From Chlorobiota bacterium (GTDB taxonomy: Bacteria > Bacteroidota > Bacteroidia > Bacteroidales > JAADGE01), in NCBI GenBank assembly GCA_013152535.1, contig JAADGE010000016.1:1-43441 (forward strand): a stretch of DNA of 43,441 nucleotides, read 5' to 3'. Shown piece by piece: positions 26,002 through 35,751 of the stretch; position 1 is the stretch's first letter; every line of letters starts with the position of its first letter. Position numbers and translations under genes: made by a program. The notes under the pieces are model-generated. The model saw nothing but the letters and a program-made list of their open reading frames with translations. It was not told where the DNA came from and searched no databases.

Positions 26002-26838
26002 ATGTTGAAACATAATTTGTTAAAAAGAGCTTTGTCTGCTTTGATTTTTGTTATTGTTCTGTTAGGCGGTATTTTAATTAATGAATATTTATATGTTGTT
26101 GTATTTCTGTTAATTACACTTGTAGCTTTATCCGAAGCATATCATTTATTTGAAAAAACAGGAAATAAACCGCAAAAATATTACGGACTTTTTGTTGGTT
26201 TAACCGTTTGGTTATTAACTTTTTTTGTTGCTCGCGAAGATATTCCTCCGGTATCTTATTTTATTGCAATATTTCTTATTATTTTTCTGTTTATTTTTGA
26301 AATTTATCAAGACAGGGAAGACTATTTTTTAAGTATTGCATTTACGGTTTTCGGAATTGTTTATGTTGTAATTCCGATGGCAACATTAAATTTTATTGCT
26401 TTTTCAGGGATAAATAAAGGTGTCTTTACGCATAAATATTTATTAGCTCTTTTTGTAATACTTTGGATAAATGATACAGGAGCATATTTAATCGGTTCAA
26501 AATTCGGAAAAACTAAATTGTTTGAACGTATTTCTCCTAATAAAACTTGGGAAGGAACTATTGGCGGAGCAATTTTTGCTTTTGTTGCTGCTTATATTAT
26601 TTCATTGTATTTTAAGAGTTTAACCTTGCCGGAATGGATAATTTTTGCCGTTGTAACAGTAGTTTTCGGTGTTTACGGGGATTTAACGGAATCGTGGCTT
26701 AAACGCAGAGCCGGGATTAAGGATTCCGGTACAATAATGCCCGGACACGGCGGATTGCTTGATCGGTTCGACAGTACCTTGTTTGCCGCACCTATGATAT
26801 TTCTCTATTTAAAGATTATTGAGTATTTCTTTTTATAA
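26002..26838 (+). CDS. cdsA: Phosphatidate cytidylyltransferase
   Basis: Makes CDP-diacylglycerol from phosphatidate and CTP, the branch point of phospholipid synthesis. A multi-pass membrane protein (seven to eight hydrophobic segments) of 278 residues, normal for the family. The C-terminal CDS signature is complete: SWLKRRAGIKDSG followed by MPGHGGLLDRFDS, including the two metal-binding aspartates. The block NDTGAYLIGSKFGKTKLFERISPNKTWEGTIGG is also characteristic. It lies 5 bases after the DUF2007-repeat gene. The psd gene further down acts in the same pathway. Confidence 0.95.
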   Translation: MLKHNLLKRALSALIFVIVLLGGILINEYLYVVVFLLITLVALSEAYHLFEKTGNKPQKYYGLFVGLTVWLLTFFVAREDIPPVSYFIAIFLIIFLFIFEIYQDREDYFLSIAFTVFGIVYVVIPMATLNFIAFSGINKGVFTHKYLLALFVILWINDTGAYLIGSKFGKTKLFERISPNKTWEGTIGGAIFAFVAAYIISLYFKSLTLPEWIIFAVVTVVFGVYGDLTESWLKRRAGIKDSGTIMPGHGGLLDRFDSTLFAAPMIFLYLKIIEYFFL

Positions 26839-26912
26839 TCAAAATTAATTCTGTTATACAGAGTTTCTGTAAGTTTTGTATCTTTACATTTTATAAATAC
26901 TAATTTTTAGGA

Positions 26913-27575
26913 ATGAAGATTCACAGGGAAGGAATTCATACAATTCTTATCGCAGCTGTAAGTTTAATCTTATTTAATATCGCTGTTTACGTATTTTTTT
27001 ACGATTGTAAAATTATTACGATAACCTCCGTACTCATATCACTTATTCTCTTTCTTATTGTTGTATTTTTTTTCAGAAAACCCAAAAGAAATTGTATTAT
27101 TAATCATTCCGGAGTAATGGCACCTGCAGACGGAAAAGTTGTTGTTATTGAAAAAACATTTGAACAAGAATATTTTAAAGATGAACGTATTCAAATTTCA
27201 ATTTTTATGTCGCTTTGGAATGTCCATATAAATTGGTTTCCGATTAGCGGAATAATTAATTATTTCAGGTATCACGAAGGGAAATATTTATTAGCAAAAA
27301 ATCCGAAATCTTCCGAAGAAAATGAACGAACATCCGTTGTTGTTAGGAATGAAAAAGGAACAGAAATTTTGTATCGGCAAATTGCAGGAACGGTTGCACG
27401 CAGAGTCGTTTTTTTTGTCAGAGAAGGTGATAAAGTTAAGCAATGCGAAGAATGCGGATTTATTAAGTTCGGCTCGCGTGTTGATATATTCTTGCCGATA
27501 AATTCTGATATAAAAGTGAAAATAGGAGATAAAGTAAAAGGAACACAGACATTAATTGCAGAATTTTCTTCTTAA
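26913..27575 (+). CDS. psd: Phosphatidylserine decarboxylase proenzyme
   Basis: Converts phosphatidylserine to phosphatidylethanolamine at the inner membrane. Two N-terminal hydrophobic segments (about 10-30 and 33-54) anchor it. The core contains MAPADGKVVVIE (69-80, catalytic Asp73), WNVHINWFPISG (102-113), and the self-cleavage site Gly187-Ser188 in KFGSRVDIF, where the serine becomes the pyruvoyl cofactor. This is the short bacterial form with the GS site embedded in FGSRVD. It is 74 bases after cdsA; a near-consensus TATCTTTA at 26879-26886 may supply a promoter. lon follows after 88 bases. Confidence 0.95.
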   Translation: MKIHREGIHTILIAAVSLILFNIAVYVFFYDCKIITITSVLISLILFLIVVFFFRKPKRNCIINHSGVMAPADGKVVVIEKTFEQEYFKDERIQISIFMSLWNVHINWFPISGIINYFRYHEGKYLLAKNPKSSEENERTSVVVRNEKGTEILYRQIAGTVARRVVFFVREGDKVKQCEECGFIKFGSRVDIFLPINSDIKVKIGDKVKGTQTLIAEFSS

Positions 27576-27663
27576 AAAAATAATAATCTGCCGAAATTTC
27601 CTGTTTTATATATCCGGCACGACCATTGACTGTTAAATAAAATACTCCAAAAAAAGAAGATTT

Positions 27664-30105
27664 ATGTTTAAAGATATTATTTTCGGAAATAAAAATGAAG
27701 CAAATACTGCTGAAATGATTCCTTTAGCTGCGGGTATTGAGAAATTATCAGTCGATGATTTTGATTTACCTGAAGAATTACAACTCCTTACGTTAAGAAA
27801 TACAGTATTATTTCCTCAAATTGTGATTCCGATTGCTGTCGGCAGAAAAAAATCATTAAAGCTGATTAAAGAAGCACATAAAAAAGATATTCTTATCGGA
27901 ATAATCAGTCAGAAAGATGAAAAGACTGAGGACCCTAAGTTTAATGACATATATAAAATAGGTACATTAGCACGTGTCATAAAGCTTTTTGATATGCCCG
28001 ACGGTGAAAAAACTGCTGTTCTTCAGGGAATTACACGTTTTAAAATTACGGAAGAGCTTTCGGTAAAACCGTATTTAAAAGTAAAGTACAATATTATTCC
28101 TACAAATGAAACTTCTGACAGAAAAAAATTTGAAGCTCAGCTTTTATCAGTTAAGGAACTGTCTGTCAAGATTATACACCTTTCTTCAAATCTTCCGAAA
28201 GAAGCAGCTTTCGCAATTAATAATATAGATTCACCTGAGTTTTTAATCAATTTTGTATCTTCAAATACTGATGTCAGGGCAAAAGAAAAACAGAAATTGT
28301 TGGAAAATAATGATTTATCCGGCAGAGCTGCTTTGTTATTAAAATATTTATCTGAAGAAGTTCAAAAATTAGAACTTAAGGATAATATTCAGAATAAGGC
28401 AAAAACAGAGATGAGCCAGCAACAGAAAGAATATTTTCTGCATCAGCAAATGAAAGCAATACAGGATGAATTGGGTTTGGAATCTCCGAAAGTTGAAATT
28501 GAGGAACTTGAAAAAAAAGCAAAAAAGAAAAAATGGAATACAGATGCGGAAGAAGCCTTTAAAAAACAAATAAATCGTTTGAAGCAAATAAATCCGATGG
28601 CTCCTGATTATTCATACCAACTAATTTATGCTCAAACACTTGTTGATTTACCATGGAACGAATATACCAAAGATAATTTTGATTTAAAACGAGCAAAAAA
28701 GATTTTGGATGACGATCATTACGGACTGGATAATGTGAAAGACAGAATTTTGGAACATCTTGCTGTTTTGAAATTAAAAGGTGATTTAAAAGCTCCGATT
28801 CTCTGCCTCTACGGACCGCCCGGAGTAGGGAAGACTTCTCTCGGAAAATCTGTTGCTCATGCTTTGGAACGAAAATATGCCAGAATGTCACTCGGAGGTT
28901 TGCACGATGAAGCAGAAATTCGCGGACACAGAAAAACATATATCGGTGCAATGCCCGGAAGAATTATTCAAAATTTAAAGAAAGTTAAATCATCAAATCC
29001 TGTTTTTATTTTGGATGAGATTGACAAAATCGGTAATGATTTTAGAGGAGATCCGTCTTCTGCATTACTTGAAGTTCTTGATCCTGAGCAGAATAATACA
29101 TTTTATGATAATTATTTGGAACTGGAATTTGATTTATCAAAAATATTATTTATAGCTACCGCTAATTCTTTAAATACAATTAATTCAGCACTCAGAGATC
29201 GAATGGAACTGATTGAAGTTTCGGGATATATTGTAGAAGAAAAAAATGAAATTGCTAAGAGGCATTTAATACCGCGTCAACTAAAAGAACACGGATTAAA
29301 AGTTTCGCAATTAAAATTCTCTAAAGAAGCAATTGAAAAAATAATCACCGATTATACAGGAGAATCAGGAGTACGAAATCTGGAGAAGAAAATTGCCGAA
29401 GTTATACGTAAAATTGCAAAAAAAATTGCTCTTGAAGAAGATTATTCAAAATTATTAAAAACAGCAGATATTGAGGATTACCTCGGTATTCCGCGTTATA
29501 TTAAAGGCAAATACGAAGGCAATGAATTTGCCGGGGTGGTTACCGGATTGGCTTGGACACAAGTAGGCGGAAAAATTCTGTTTATTGAATCAAGTGTCAG
29601 TAAAGGAAGCGGACAATTAAATTTAACCGGAAATTTAGGGCAAGTGATGAAAGAATCTGCAGTAATTGCCTTTGAATATATGAAAGCACATGCCGAAGAT
29701 TTTAAGATTAAAGACAGTATTTTTAAAAATTACAATGTGCATATTCATGTACCTGAAGGTGCCATACCGAAAGATGGTCCTTCGGCAGGAATAACGATGG
29801 TAACATCAATGGCTTCCGTTCTGACTCAAAGAAAAATAAAAAACAGACTGGCAATGACCGGTGAAATGACATTAAGAGGAAAAGTATTACCGGTCGGAGG
29901 AATAAAAGAAAAAATATTAGCTGCAAAACGTGCTGATATTAAGGAACTTATACTACCTAAAGATAATGAAAAAGATATTAAAGAAATTAATGATTTGTAT
30001 TTGAAGGGTTTAAAATTTCATTTTGCAGAAACAATTACGGAAGTTTTAGATATTGCTTTACTGAAACAAAAAGTTAATAATCCGGTCAGATTTAAAACTA
30101 AATAA
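27664..30105 (+). CDS. lon: ATP-dependent protease La (Lon)
   Basis: Cytosolic AAA+ serine protease that degrades misfolded and regulatory proteins. It has an N-terminal LAN substrate-binding domain (about 40-235, [17 protein letters not shown]...), a coiled linker, and an AAA module with Walker A GPPGVGKT (384-391) and DEID (451-454). The C-terminal protease domain has the catalytic Ser707 in [11 protein letters not shown] and the Lys partner in GGIKEK (748-750). Length of 813 residues is usual. It begins the group lon, EI24-like, mqnA and NifX-like, which are separated by 3-5 bases each. Confidence 0.97.
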   Translation: MFKDIIFGNKNEANTAEMIPLAAGIEKLSVDDFDLPEELQLLTLRNTVLFPQIVIPIAVGRKKSLKLIKEAHKKDILIGIISQKDEKTEDPKFNDIYKIGTLARVIKLFDMPDGEKTAVLQGITRFKITEELSVKPYLKVKYNIIPTNETSDRKKFEAQLLSVKELSVKIIHLSSNLPKEAAFAINNIDSPEFLINFVSSNTDVRAKEKQKLLENNDLSGRAALLLKYLSEEVQKLELKDNIQNKAKTEMSQQQKEYFLHQQMKAIQDELGLESPKVEIEELEKKAKKKKWNTDAEEAFKKQINRLKQINPMAPDYSYQLIYAQTLVDLPWNEYTKDNFDLKRAKKILDDDHYGLDNVKDRILEHLAVLKLKGDLKAPILCLYGPPGVGKTSLGKSVAHALERKYARMSLGGLHDEAEIRGHRKTYIGAMPGRIIQNLKKVKSSNPVFILDEIDKIGNDFRGDPSSALLEVLDPEQNNTFYDNYLELEFDLSKILFIATANSLNTINSALRDRMELIEVSGYIVEEKNEIAKRHLIPRQLKEHGLKVSQLKFSKEAIEKIITDYTGESGVRNLEKKIAEVIRKIAKKIALEEDYSKLLKTADIEDYLGIPRYIKGKYEGNEFAGVVTGLAWTQVGGKILFIESSVSKGSGQLNLTGNLGQVMKESAVIAFEYMKAHAEDFKIKDSIFKNYNVHIHVPEGAIPKDGPSAGITMVTSMASVLTQRKIKNRLAMTGEMTLRGKVLPVGGIKEKILAAKRADIKELILPKDNEKDIKEINDLYLKGLKFHFAETITEVLDIALLKQKVNNPVRFKTK

Positions 30106-30110
30106 TTTAC

Positions 30111-30932
30111 ATGAATTTCGGAAAACAAATTTCAATTGGTTTTAAGGGCTATTTTAAGGCTTTGGACTTACTATTTTCCAAAGGATTTATGAAATATATG
30201 TTCTTCCCCTTGCTTTTGAATATTTTGATTTTTTGGATCGGAATGAGCGAAGTTGTTGATTTAGCTGTAACTGCGAGACATGCTTTTATGGATTGGATTA
30301 ATATAGGCAATGCTGATTTTTGGGGTTCGGAAGTTCTGAAAGGTGCATTATCCGGAATCATTACTGCTTTGATTTATGTCCTGTTTTTTATCAGCTTCAC
30401 TTATTTGGGAGGGTATCTGATTGTAATTATTCTTTCACCGCTGTTTTCTGTTATTTCTGAAAAGACCGAAAAAATATTAACTCACGGTAATAGTGATTAT
30501 CCGTTTGAAATAAAGCAATTTTTCAGAGATGTGTTCAGAGGCATAGGTATCGCAATCCGAAATGTACTTTTCGAAACCGGCATTATGATTTTGATTTTTA
30601 CAGCAGGATTTATTCTTTCATTTATCAGTTGGATAGGAGTAATTTTTATGTTTCTCATTACGTCTTATTTTTACGGATTTTCATATATGGATTATTCCAA
30701 CGAAAGATACAAACGCAATATTAAAGAAAGTGTTTCTTTTATGCGAAAATATAAATGGGTTGCTGTTGTAAACGGTTCATTGTTCGCTTTGGTTCTCTTT
30801 ATTCCGTATATCGGTGTAGCATTGTCGGCATTTGTTGCCGTAATTTCAGTCATTGCGGGAACGGCTTCAATGGTTGAAATAAAGAAAATTGAAGATGCCG
30901 AAACAGATAAAATTTTTAATACCGAAATCTGA
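30111..30932 (+). CDS. EI24/CysZ-like membrane protein
   Basis: A 273-residue multi-pass membrane protein with four to six hydrophobic segments. The pattern is that of the EI24 family (GFKGYFKALDLLFSKGFMKYMFFPLLLNILIF, then GGYLIVIILSPLFSVISEKTEKILTHGNSDYPFEIKQFFRDVFRGIGIAIRNVL, then FYGFSYMDYSNERYKRNIKESVSFMRKYKW). Bacterial EI24 members include the sulfate permease CysZ, but no cysteine or sulfate gene is here, so transport of sulfate is not implied. It starts 5 bases after lon and ends 5 bases before mqnA. Confidence 0.85.
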   Translation: MNFGKQISIGFKGYFKALDLLFSKGFMKYMFFPLLLNILIFWIGMSEVVDLAVTARHAFMDWINIGNADFWGSEVLKGALSGIITALIYVLFFISFTYLGGYLIVIILSPLFSVISEKTEKILTHGNSDYPFEIKQFFRDVFRGIGIAIRNVLFETGIMILIFTAGFILSFISWIGVIFMFLITSYFYGFSYMDYSNERYKRNIKESVSFMRKYKWVAVVNGSLFALVLFIPYIGVALSAFVAVISVIAGTASMVEIKKIEDAETDKIFNTEI

Positions 30933-30937
30933 AATTA

Positions 30938-31702
30938 TTGAAAAATAAAATTAAAATATCAGCAGTTTCATATCTCAATACTTTACCGTTTATTTACGGA
31001 ATTGAAAACGATGAGTCTTTAATGCTTCAAATTGATTTGCAGAAAGATACGCCTTCTGTTTGTGCCGATAAATTAATAAATGATGAAGTAGATCTCGGAC
31101 TAATTCCTGTTGCAGAAATCAGCAAATTACGAAATCCGCAGATTATTTCAAATTATTGTCTCGGTGCAGTTGGAAAAGTAGATACAGTTTCACTTTTTTG
31201 TCATGTACCGATTAAAAATATTAAACGAATTTTATTAGACTATCAGTCAAGAACTTCTGTCAGATTAACAAAAATATTAGCCGGAGACTATTTCAACATT
31301 AATCCGGAATATGTTTCAGCCGAAGCCGGTTATGAAGATAATATTGATAATCAGACAGCTGCATTAATAATCGGAGATCGTGTTTTTAAATATAAAAATA
31401 AATTTGAATATGTTTACGATTTATCGGAAATTTGGCTGAATTTTACATCATATCCTTTTGTATTTGCGGTATGGGTTGCAAACAAAAAGTTAAATGAGCA
31501 GTTTATTACAGATTTTAATAATGCTCTGAAAACGGGTTTAATGAATATAGATGCTGTAATAAGCAATTATAAAAAGGAATTTAATAATTCCGGAATAGAT
31601 TTAAAGAAATATTTAACAAAAAGTATCAGCTATTCTTTGGATACTGAAAAAAGAAAAGGGATGCAATTGTTTTTAGATAAAATTAAAGAACATAAATTAT
31701 AA
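30938..31702 (+). CDS. mqnA: Chorismate dehydratase MqnA (futalosine pathway)
   Basis: Dehydrates chorismate to 3-enolpyruvoylbenzoate, the first step of the futalosine route to menaquinone. The 254-residue periplasmic-binding-protein-like enzyme has the family opening KISAVSYLNTLPFIYGI, then VDLGLIPVAEI, SNYCLGAVGKVDTVSLF and LDYQSRTSVRLTKIL. The start is TTG at 30938, 5 bases after the EI24-like stop; no ATG exists before the conserved SYLNT block. mqnB, mqnC, mqnD and mqnE are not in the window. Confidence 0.92.
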   Translation: MKNKIKISAVSYLNTLPFIYGIENDESLMLQIDLQKDTPSVCADKLINDEVDLGLIPVAEISKLRNPQIISNYCLGAVGKVDTVSLFCHVPIKNIKRILLDYQSRTSVRLTKILAGDYFNINPEYVSAEAGYEDNIDNQTAALIIGDRVFKYKNKFEYVYDLSEIWLNFTSYPFVFAVWVANKKLNEQFITDFNNALKTGLMNIDAVISNYKKEFNNSGIDLKKYLTKSISYSLDTEKRKGMQLFLDKIKEHKL

Positions 31703-31705
31703 AAA

Positions 31706-32074
31706 ATGAGAAAAATAGCAATTCCCGTCATTGACGGTAAATTATCGGCACACTTCGGTCATGCACCATATTTTTATTTTTATCATGCTGAAAATGACAA
31801 AGTTGTGAAAGAACAAATGGAGACTCCGCCACCCCACGAATTTGGTGTAATTCCGAATTGGTTGGCAGAAAATAATGTAACGGATTTAATAACCGGAGGT
31901 ATCGGACCCAAAGCTGTTGAAATTTTAAATCAAAATAATATCAATGTGTTTACAGGTGCTCCTGCAAATGAACCCGCAAAAGTTGTTGATGCTTTTTTAT
32001 CAGGAACTTTAAAAACTACTGCAAACATGTGTAATCATAATGCCGAAGATCACGAACATAATTGCGAACACTAA
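31706..32074 (+). CDS. NifX/NifB-family FeMo-cofactor-binding-like protein
   Basis: A 122-residue protein with the dinitrogenase iron-molybdenum cofactor-binding fold (RNase H-like): MRKIAIPVIDGKLSAHFGHAPYF, GVIPNWLAENNVTDLITGGIGPKAVEILNQNNINVFTGA. The family includes NifX, NifY and the C-terminus of NifB, but most free-standing members in non-fixing anaerobes have unknown roles in metal-cluster traffic. The last 15 residues (CNHNAEDHEHNCEH) are rich in His and Cys and could bind metal. It begins 3 bases after mqnA. A weak hairpin (32131-32137 with 32147-32153) may end the transcript. Confidence 0.88.
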   Translation: MRKIAIPVIDGKLSAHFGHAPYFYFYHAENDKVVKEQMETPPPHEFGVIPNWLAENNVTDLITGGIGPKAVEILNQNNINVFTGAPANEPAKVVDAFLSGTLKTTANMCNHNAEDHEHNCEH

Positions 32075-32188
32075 AAGCAAAGTTACTTTGTGAGTTTGAT
32101 ATTTTATGTTTTTTTAATTTTTTATCTTATACCTGAATGATGTACTTTCGGGTGTTTATTTAATCTGTAATCTGATAATTTCTTAATT

Positions 32189-33328
32189 TTGGAAACCTAT
32201 AATTTTGATAATATTCGATCCTTCAGAGATGAGGAAGTTCATGATAAACTTCTGAATATCCTTGATGATGAGGGTTTTATATATATATTGAAAAAGCTCT
32301 ATCCCGATGAGCGAATTGCACATTTAAGCAAAGAATTGTATCGTGTTAATTCTGTTTATGATTTTCAGAAAAGATATATTTCCGAATTTGTAAATGCCCT
32401 TTTACAACTTACGGTATCCGATTTTAAAGTCTCAGGTTTAGAAAATCTGAAAACAGATACTGCGTATTTGTTTATTTCAAATCACAGAGATATTATTCTG
32501 GATTCCACACTTATAAATCATGTTTTGCTTAATGCCGGACACAAAACGTCTGAAATCGCAATTGGTAACAATCTTCTGATACACAAATGGATAGATACAC
32601 TTGTGAGATTGAATAAATCCTTTATTGTAAGACGTGATTTAAAAGGAAAAGAAATGCTTATCGGTTCACAAAAATTATCGGCATATATCAGAGATACAAT
32701 CGTTAATCGTAACACATCTGTTTGGATTGCACAACGTGAAGGCAGAACAAAAGACGGTATCGACAAAACCGATCCTGCAATTTTGAAAATGATTAATATG
32801 AGCGGAAGTAATAATTTTACTGACAGCTTTTCTGAAATAAATATTGTTCCTGTAAGCGTATCCTATGAAAATGAACCTACTATAGAATCAAAAATTGCTG
32901 CAGTGTATTCAAAAAAAACAGGAGAAAAATATACAAAAACTCAGGAAGAAGATTTGAAAGATATGGGCAGAGGTTTATATAGTATGAAAGGTGAAGTAAA
33001 TATTGTTTTCGGGAAACCCGTTAATGAAGATTTAAAAAGTATTGAAACAGTTAAAAAACGTAATGAGAAATTTTCGATTCTTGCCGGAAGAATTGATGAT
33101 GAGGTATATAAAAATTACGTTTTAACAAAACCCAATTATATTGCATTTGACATTTTAACGGGTTCTGAAAAGTTCTTCAAAGAAAATAAATACATAAAAG
33201 CGGAAGAAACTAAATTGCAAATGATTTGCAAAAAAACAATTGATTCAATAAATGGTAATAAACACTTGCTTGAGAAAATTTATTACGGAATTTATGCAAA
33301 TCCGTTGATAAATAAAATAAAAATATAA
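32189..33328 (+). CDS. 1-acyl-sn-glycerol-3-phosphate acyltransferase-like protein
   Basis: A membrane-associated acyltransferase of the PlsC/PlsB superfamily, 379 residues. The active-site block is SNHRDIILDS (about residues 92-101), in which the Asp is one residue further from the His than in the classic HX4D motif; related Bacteroidota proteins appear to share this. The WIAQREGRTKDG block corresponds to the phosphate-binding EGTRS motif. The substrate is probably a lysophospholipid or glycerol phosphate, but this is not proven. The start is uncertain: the frame opens at TTG (32189), which lies in a TAATTTTG promoter-like box, and no nearby in-frame ATG precedes the FDNIRSFRDEEV start. Confidence 0.85.
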   Translation: METYNFDNIRSFRDEEVHDKLLNILDDEGFIYILKKLYPDERIAHLSKELYRVNSVYDFQKRYISEFVNALLQLTVSDFKVSGLENLKTDTAYLFISNHRDIILDSTLINHVLLNAGHKTSEIAIGNNLLIHKWIDTLVRLNKSFIVRRDLKGKEMLIGSQKLSAYIRDTIVNRNTSVWIAQREGRTKDGIDKTDPAILKMINMSGSNNFTDSFSEINIVPVSVSYENEPTIESKIAAVYSKKTGEKYTKTQEEDLKDMGRGLYSMKGEVNIVFGKPVNEDLKSIETVKKRNEKFSILAGRIDDEVYKNYVLTKPNYIAFDILTGSEKFFKENKYIKAEETKLQMICKKTIDSINGNKHLLEKIYYGIYANPLINKIKI

Positions 33329-33475
33329 TTGAAATTCTGTTTTGACAGCGGAACTTTTACTCATCGTCTCTTATATTTGTTTTGTAATAATGTTATTAAA
33401 TACATATATTTACCGCAGATACATACGGAATATTCTGTATCATTGATGATTAAATGTTTGTAACAAAGAAATACA

Positions 33476-34423
33476 ATGAATTCCCTGTTTAAATACATTA
33501 TTACACAAACGGTAAAAAAACGTTTAAAAAAGAACAAATACAAATCCGTTCGTTTTGAACAAATTTTTTTAAATGTTAAGGTTGAAATAAACCATATTTT
33601 CAGAGACAGTTTTTTTATTCTTTTAGGTGTTCTTTCTGCCGGATTCGGACTGAAAGGATTTTTATTGCCGAATATGTTTTTAGACGGCGGTGCTATGGGT
33701 ATTTCGCTTATTATTGCCGAAATCTCAATTATTCCGCTTTCGATATTGATAGTTGCAATAAATTTACCGTTTTTAATTATGGGACGCTATTCAATCAGCA
33801 GGCAATTTGCCGTAAGAAGCATTATAGCCATAATTCTGTTGGCAGTTGTCGTACATTTTATTCCGTTTCCGCTTGTAACGGAAGATAAATTACTGATTGC
33901 GGTTTTCGGCGGATTTTTTTTGGGTTTGGGTATCGGTTTAGCAATTCGCGGCGGTTCGGTAATTGACGGTACTGAAGTATTGGCAATATTTATCAGCCGG
34001 CGAACATCAATGTCAATCGGCGATGTTATTTTAGTTTTCAATGTTTTTATTTTCGGAATAGCAGCTTATGTTTTTTCAATTGAAGTTTCTTTGTATGCTA
34101 TGTTAACTTATTTGGCAGCATCAAAAACGGTAGATTTTGTTGTTTCGGGGATTGAAGAATATGTAGGGGTAACTATTATTTCGGAGAAATCGGAAGAAAT
34201 TCGAAAAGCAATTCTTGAAAAAATGGGCAGAGGGTGTACTGTTTATTACGGAAAAAAAGGACACAGCTCTGAAGATACCGAAATTTTATATACCTTGATT
34301 ACACGATTGGAATTGGCAAAACTTCACACCGAAACGGATAAAATCGATAAAAATGCGTTTATTGTAATGCACAGTATAAAAGATGCCAAAGGCGGGATGA
34401 TAAAAAAAAGAGCATTAAAGTAA
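33476..34423 (+). CDS. YitT-family membrane protein
   Basis: A 315-residue protein with a basic N-terminus, five or six transmembrane segments (DUF161; SFFILLGVLSAGFGLKGFLLPNMFLDGGAMGISLII opens the first repeat) and a C-terminal cytoplasmic DUF2179 domain from about residue 220 (GVTIISEKSEEIRKAILEKMGRGCTVYYGKKGHSSEDTEILYTLITRLELAKL). This is the complete YitT architecture; the molecular role of the family is not established. It precedes nhaA by 32 bases. Confidence 0.88.
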   Translation: MNSLFKYIITQTVKKRLKKNKYKSVRFEQIFLNVKVEINHIFRDSFFILLGVLSAGFGLKGFLLPNMFLDGGAMGISLIIAEISIIPLSILIVAINLPFLIMGRYSISRQFAVRSIIAIILLAVVVHFIPFPLVTEDKLLIAVFGGFFLGLGIGLAIRGGSVIDGTEVLAIFISRRTSMSIGDVILVFNVFIFGIAAYVFSIEVSLYAMLTYLAASKTVDFVVSGIEEYVGVTIISEKSEEIRKAILEKMGRGCTVYYGKKGHSSEDTEILYTLITRLELAKLHTETDKIDKNAFIVMHSIKDAKGGMIKKRALK

Positions 34424-34455
34424 GAACTTTTGTATTAAACAGTTAAAATTTTAAG

Positions 34456-35751
34456 ATGTCAGATAAAATCTTTCTTTCACCGGTGCAAAAATTCGTAAAA
34501 CTTGAAAGCTTTGCCGGTATTTTACTTTTTGGTGCAACAATTATTGCGTTAGTTATGGTAAATTCCGGTTTTGCTGCAAATTACCAATCGTTGTTAAATT
34601 ATAAAATAGGAATCAGTTTGAAGGATTTTGAGCTTAAAAAACCGTTAATTTTATGGATAAACGACGGTTTAATGGCTATATTCTTTTTCTTTATAGGTTT
34701 GGAGTTGAAACGAGAACTTTTAATCGGAGAAATAAATACGATAAAAAAAGTTGCTTTTCCGTTTATTGCTGCTTTGGGCGGTGTTATTATTCCAATTGCT
34801 TTGTTTTTATCTTTAAATCAAAATCCCGAGACTTTAAGAGGGTGGGGAGTACCGATGGCAACTGATATTGCTTTTGCTTTGGCAATACTTAGTATCCTGG
34901 GAAAACGCGTTCCTTTGAGCCTGAAATTTTTTTTAACAGCCTTTGCAATTATTGACGATATTGCGGCAGTACTTGTTATTGCCTTTTTTTACAGTACAGG
35001 CATCAAATGGATGTTACTGCTTTATGCCGTTATTTTGATTGTTGTTTTGGCACTGATTTATAAAAAAAAGTTCTCGCGTGAAATCGGAATTATTTTTTCG
35101 ATTGTTATTTGGTTTTTATTCTTAAAATCAGGAATTCATCCCACCATTGCCGGGGTTCTTTTGGCTTTTACCATACCGATAAAACGAAAAACGGATATAA
35201 AATCTTTTTCGAAATATCTTAAAATAATTTCGGACAGCATATCGAAATTGTCAGAAAAAAGAAATAAAAATATTCTTCTGACAAAAGAAGAGACGGAAAC
35301 GGTTGATCAGTTGGATACATTGTCTTGCAGTGTAAGATCTCCGCTTCAACATTTAGAACATAAATTACATAATTGGATTGCTTATTTTATTCTTCCCGTT
35401 TTTGCATTTGCAAATGCAGGTGTTATTATAAACGGCAGTGCTGAATTTGATTTTGATTTAATGTTTAATATCGCTTTCAGTTTGCTTTTGGGAAAATTTG
35501 TCGGAGTAGCACTATTTTCATATCTTGGTGTAAAATTAAAAATAATTGAATTACCGGAGGGTATTTTTTTTAAACAAATTCTGGGTATTGCTGCTATTGC
35601 CGGTGTCGGTTTCACGATGTCAATGTTTACTAACAGTTTAGCTTTTTTCGATTTGATAAGTATTAATTCTGTGAAAGCAGGGATTATAATAGGCTCTGTA
35701 ATTGCCGGCTTATCAGGATATTTTATTTTACGTATAACCGGTAAAAAATGA
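34456..35751 (+). CDS. nhaA: Na+/H+ antiporter NhaA
   Basis: Electrogenic antiporter that exports Na+ in exchange for H+, for pH and salt homeostasis. Eleven to twelve hydrophobic segments. Diagnostic blocks are FFFIGLELKRELLIGE (76-91), GVPMATDIAFALAILSILG with D137, and TAFAIIDDIAAVLVIAFFYS with the substrate-binding D167/D168. The C-terminal GVGFTMSMFTNSLAF is also present. It is 431 residues, longer than E. coli NhaA because of an inserted charged loop in the middle (about 245-285). Its last four bases overlap the next ORF (ATGA). Confidence 0.95.
   Translation: MSDKIFLSPVQKFVKLESFAGILLFGATIIALVMVNSGFAANYQSLLNYKIGISLKDFELKKPLILWINDGLMAIFFFFIGLELKRELLIGEINTIKKVAFPFIAALGGVIIPIALFLSLNQNPETLRGWGVPMATDIAFALAILSILGKRVPLSLKFFLTAFAIIDDIAAVLVIAFFYSTGIKWMLLLYAVILIVVLALIYKKKFSREIGIIFSIVIWFLFLKSGIHPTIAGVLLAFTIPIKRKTDIKSFSKYLKIISDSISKLSEKRNKNILLTKEETETVDQLDTLSCSVRSPLQHLEHKLHNWIAYFILPVFAFANAGVIINGSAEFDFDLMFNIAFSLLLGKFVGVALFSYLGVKLKIIELPEGIFFKQILGIAAIAGVGFTMSMFTNSLAFFDLISINSVKAGIIIGSVIAGLSGYFILRITGKK

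Noticed and set aside
28369-28951. Frames opposite lon
   Set aside because: Antisense to the conserved Lon coding sequence, with low-complexity Phe/Leu-rich translations typical of shadow frames.
31706-32074. Nitrogen-fixation locus
   Set aside because: Only a NifX-like fold is present; no nifHDK, nifB radical-SAM domain or nifEN gene is in the window.
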